Positions 5,836-7,845 of a stretch of 7,845 nucleotides of DNA are shown here, piece by piece; the stretch's first letter is position 1, and every line of letters starts with the position of its first letter. Location of the stretch: assembly GCA_937910255.1 (NCBI GenBank), contig CALEOQ010000211.1, positions 1 through 7,845 of the forward strand, written 5' to 3'. The translations under genes and the position numbers were made by a program. The notes under the pieces were generated by a model. The model had not been told where the DNA came from. It worked only from the letters and a program-made list of their open reading frames with translations, and searched no databases. This DNA comes from an uncultured Caulobacteraceae bacterium. Lineage in GTDB: Bacteria; Pseudomonadota; Alphaproteobacteria; Caulobacterales; Caulobacteraceae.

Positions 5836-6530
5836 TCGGAGGCGACCCGGGTCAGGCGGTCATAGGGCGCAAAGACATCCAGCACCCGCACCTGTTCGCT
5901 GACGAACAGGTGGTCGATCCGCAGGACCGGCATCACCGAGGGAAAGGTCGCCGACGGCGAGCGTTTGGCCGCCTGCTTGCGGGCCGGGCGCAGGACGCCG
6001 CTCAGGGTCCGGTAGACGGCAGAGGCCGAGGTCACGTTGAAATCCCCGAGCAGGATGGTCGGCCCCTGCCGGTCGGGATGATCCAGCCAGGCGGGACCCA
6101 CCAGGGCCTGGGCCTGGTTCTGCTGTTCGCGGGGCACCAGCCCGAGATGGGTGTTGAACACCTGCACCTCGCGCCCATCCAGATCCACCGCCACCCATAG
6201 GGCGCCGCGGGGCTCCAGCTGAGAGACGCGCGCATGACCGGGCAGGGCGGCGGACCGGATCTTCCGCTCCGGATGCCGGGTCAGGATGGCGTCGCCGTAG
6301 AGCTCCTCCTCCACCTTCATCGCCGGATGGAAGTGAAAGGCCATCTCCAGGCGCCGGGCGATCTCATGGGCCTGGTCGACGCCGTTGGTGCGCATGCGGC
6401 CGACGTCCAGCTCCTGCAGCGCGACAATGTCGGGCTCCAGGGCGGCGATGACGTCGGAAATCCGGCCGACGTCGAGGCGGCGATCCGTGCCGACGCAGCG
6501 GTGAACATTGTAGGTGAGGATGCGGGCCAT
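5799..6530 (-). CDS. Endonuclease/exonuclease/phosphatase (EEP) family hydrolase
   Basis: This 243-residue protein has the full EEP set: TYNVHRCVG (6-14), ALQELD with metal-binding Glu40, FNTHLG (125-130) with the NTH motif, LLGDFN (160-165) with Asp163 and Asn165, RIDHLFVS (204-211) and the C-terminal SDHLPL (231-236) with catalytic His233. The superfamily includes AP endonucleases, DNase I-like enzymes, sphingomyelinases and inositol phosphatases. Small bacterial members like this one often sit beside phospholipase D genes, so a phospholipid-related phosphodiesterase is a reasonable guess. I set the start at ATG 6530 because MARILTYNVH is the usual family opening; the frame is open further upstream but that part overlaps the divergent acyl-CoA dehydrogenase gene. 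No clear ribosome site or signal peptide is seen. Confidence 0.92.
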   Translation of the reverse strand: MARILTYNVHRCVGTDRRLDVGRISDVIAALEPDIVALQELDVGRMRTNGVDQAHEIARRLEMAFHFHPAMKVEEELYGDAILTRHPERKIRSAALPGHARVSQLEPRGALWVAVDLDGREVQVFNTHLGLVPREQQNQAQALVGPAWLDHPDRQGPTILLGDFNVTSASAVYRTLSGVLRPARKQAAKRSPSATFPSVMPVLRIDHLFVSEQVRVLDVFAPYDRLTRVASDHLPLVMDFELI

Positions 6531-6607
6531 TCGGCCGATGTTCTGCGCGCCCTTGGCGGCCCAGGCAAGATGGCGAGGCCAACTCCGCCGCCGCAATCCT
6601 CTTCCGT

Positions 6608-6621
6608 TGACGTTAGCGTCA
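6608..6621. promoter_or_regulatory. Inverted repeat, candidate operator for the acyl-CoA dehydrogenase gene
   Basis: TGACG-TTAG-CGTCA is a perfect 5-bp inverted repeat with a 4-nt spacer, about 86 bp before ATG 6708 and in the divergent gap with the EEP gene. It resembles, as I remember it, the TTGACGTTAACGTCAA-like operators of MerR-family LiuR regulators of acyl-CoA catabolism. The regulator assignment is inference. Confidence 0.5.
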
Positions 6622-6697
6622 TCTTTTCTCCGGCGGGCAGGGAGCCTATTGTCCGCGCTGAGCGGGCTCGACGCCCCGCACGCCCAGGAGCAGCCAC

Positions 6698-6701
6698 GGA
6701 G
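6698..6701 (+). promoter_or_regulatory. Ribosome binding site of the acyl-CoA dehydrogenase gene
   Basis: GGAG is followed by 6 nt and ATG 6708. It supports this start, rather than any upstream start in the long open frame that runs back across the EEP gene. Confidence 0.65.
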
Positions 6702-6707
6702 CGCCCG

Positions 6708-7695
6708 ATGAATCTCGATTTCTCCCCCGAAGACGCCGCCTTCCGCGAGGAGGTCCGCGCCTTCATCGCCGAGAACTATCCCAAGGACCTGCGCGCCAAG
6801 CAGGACAGCGGCGAACCGCTGGCCAAGGACGACTATTTGGCCTGGCACAAGGTGCTGGCCAAGAAAGGCTGGGTCGCGCCGTCATGGCCGAAAGAGTTCG
6901 GCGGAACCGACTGGACGCCGACCCAGAAGTACATCTGGTCTGAAGAACAGGCCCGGGCCGACACCATCGCCGTGCTGCCGTTCGGCGTCAGCATGCTGGC
7001 CCCGGTGATCTACACCTTCGGCACCGAGGAGCAGAAAAAGCAGTTCCTGCCCGGCATCTACAATGGCGAAGTCTGGTGGTGCCAGGGCTATTCCGAGCCC
7101 GGCGCAGGCTCCGACCTCGCCTCCCTCAAGACCCGCGCCGAGCGGGTGAAGGGCGACGACGGCAAGGAGTACTACATCGTCAACGGCCAGAAGACCTGGA
7201 CCACGCTCGGCCAGTTCGCCGACTGGGGCTTCTTCCTGGTGAAGACCGATCCGGACGTGAAGCCGCAGGCCGGCATCAGCTTCCTGCTGATCGATATGAA
7301 GAGCCCCGGCATCGAGGTGCGCCCGATCATCACCCTGGAGGGCGGCCACGAGGTCAACGACGTCTTCCTCGACAATGTGAAGGTCCCCGTCGAGAACCGC
7401 ATCTTCCATGAGAACCAGGGGTGGACCTGCGCCAAGGCCCTGCTGGCCCACGAACGCTCCGGCATCGCCGGCGTCGCCCGCTCCAAGCGCGGCCTGGAGC
7501 GCCTGCGGGAGATGGCCGGGACCGAGCAGAGCGACCTGGGCGGCCCGCTGCTGTCGGACACCTTCTTCAAGCGCAAGCTGGCCGAGCTTGAGATCGACCT
7601 GACGGCGCTGGAGTTCACCGAGCTTCGCACCCTGGCCGGCGAGTCCAGCGGCAAGGGACCGGGGCCGGAATCCTCGATCCTCAAGATCAAGGGCA
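6708..7695 (+). CDS. Acyl-CoA dehydrogenase, FAD-dependent (3' end cut off by adapter)
   Basis: Acyl-CoA dehydrogenases introduce the alpha-beta double bond into acyl-CoA esters with FAD. About 329 genomic residues are present of roughly 400. The N-terminal helical domain opens with MNLDFSPEDAAFREEVRAF. The middle domain has WWCQGYSEPGAGSDLASLKT (about 124-143), matching the family signature, then NGQKTWTT for FAD/substrate contacts. The C-terminal helical domain has LLAHERSGIAGVARSKRGLERL, ending at SSILKIKG. The region with the usual C-terminal catalytic Glu is missing, so substrate class cannot be judged; a PimC-like large subunit is one possibility. After KIKG the frame continues into adapter and yields KIGRASCRERV, a known adapter translation; these residues must not be included. 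The gene is divergent from the EEP gene, with an inverted repeat in the gap. Confidence 0.93.
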
Positions 7696-7753
7696 AGATC
7701 GGAAGAGCGTCGTGTAGGGAAAGAGTGTAGATCTCGGTGGGCGCCGTATCATT
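7696..7753 (-). other. Illumina TruSeq universal adapter, reverse complement (assembly artefact)
   Basis: Starting with AGATCGGAAGAGC, these 58 nt match the reverse complement of the TruSeq universal (P5) adapter at 57 of 58 positions; the only difference is G for T at 7741. The junction interrupts the acyl-CoA dehydrogenase gene in the middle of a conserved motif. Confidence 0.98.
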
Positions 7754-7845
7754 AAAAAAAAAAAACAAAGACACCCACTATCGCACACGCTCACCAACGA
7801 GCATAACTCACTGAAGTCAACACAGCCCACACCCCTGCTCCGGCC
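7754..7845. other. Poly-A and noise past the adapter, non-genomic
   Basis: Twelve A residues (7754-7765) follow the adapter directly, then 80 nt of A/C-rich sequence with composition unlike the rest of the window. This is the usual look of sequencing cycles beyond the end of a short fragment. I see no gene or other feature here. Confidence 0.9.

Noticed and set aside
6234..6707. Upstream extension of the acyl-CoA dehydrogenase frame
   Set aside because: The extra 158 codons run through the EEP gene on the other strand and look like antisense translation. The family N-terminus (MNLDFSPEDAAFREEV) and a GGAG site place the start at 6708.
6531..6848. Upstream extension of the EEP hydrolase frame
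   Set aside because: It would overlap the start of the acyl-CoA dehydrogenase gene, and the family begins at MARILTYN (6530).
90..7695. CRISPR array, tRNA, rRNA, insertion sequence, phage or toxin-antitoxin genes
   Set aside because: I looked for regularly spaced repeats, terminal inverted repeats with a transposase, and tRNA-like cloverleafs by eye, and saw none in the genomic part.

Overview
The window looks like a small assembled contig from a high-GC alphaproteobacterium, most likely Caulobacteraceae (Caulobacter/Phenylobacterium type). This is inferred from gene content, strong GC bias and protein style, not from a marker gene. Only about positions 90 to 7695 are genomic. Both ends run into Illumina TruSeq universal adapter sequence: a degraded copy at 32-89 and a nearly perfect copy at 7696-7753. 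Homopolymer-rich junk lies outside each copy. The two outermost genes are therefore cut by the library insert or contig ends, not by biology.

Layout from left to right. Minus strand: the first 204 codons of ccoN (cbb3 oxidase catalytic subunit), with a good FixK/FNR-type box just upstream. Divergent on plus: an 86-residue cysteine-containing small membrane protein, then dusA (tRNA-dihydrouridine synthase A). Convergent to dusA on minus: a likely operon read as DUF1289 protein, retropepsin-like aspartic protease, GNAT acetyltransferase. The last two overlap by 4 bp. A 214-bp intergenic region with an AT-rich, palindrome-rich core (about 3661-3800) leads into a 121-residue exported protein of unknown function, closed by a textbook intrinsic terminator at 4208-4245. 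Then come a phospholipase D-family protein (plus) and an endonuclease/exonuclease/phosphatase-family hydrolase (minus), convergent and overlapping by 37 bp. Last is a divergent acyl-CoA dehydrogenase (plus), cut off by the right-hand adapter.

The window holds several short functional units rather than one pathway: microaerobic respiration (ccoN with its FixK box), tRNA modification (dusA), a small redox/proteolysis operon, a putative lipid phosphodiesterase/phosphatase pair, and fatty-acid or related acyl-CoA oxidation. I found no CRISPR array, tRNA, rRNA, insertion sequence or phage gene. I see no convincing new multi-gene system. The most useful observations are the adapter chimeras and the phantom proteins they create, the shared FixK-type box, the palindromic leader of the exported protein, and an inverted repeat ahead of the acyl-CoA dehydrogenase gene.
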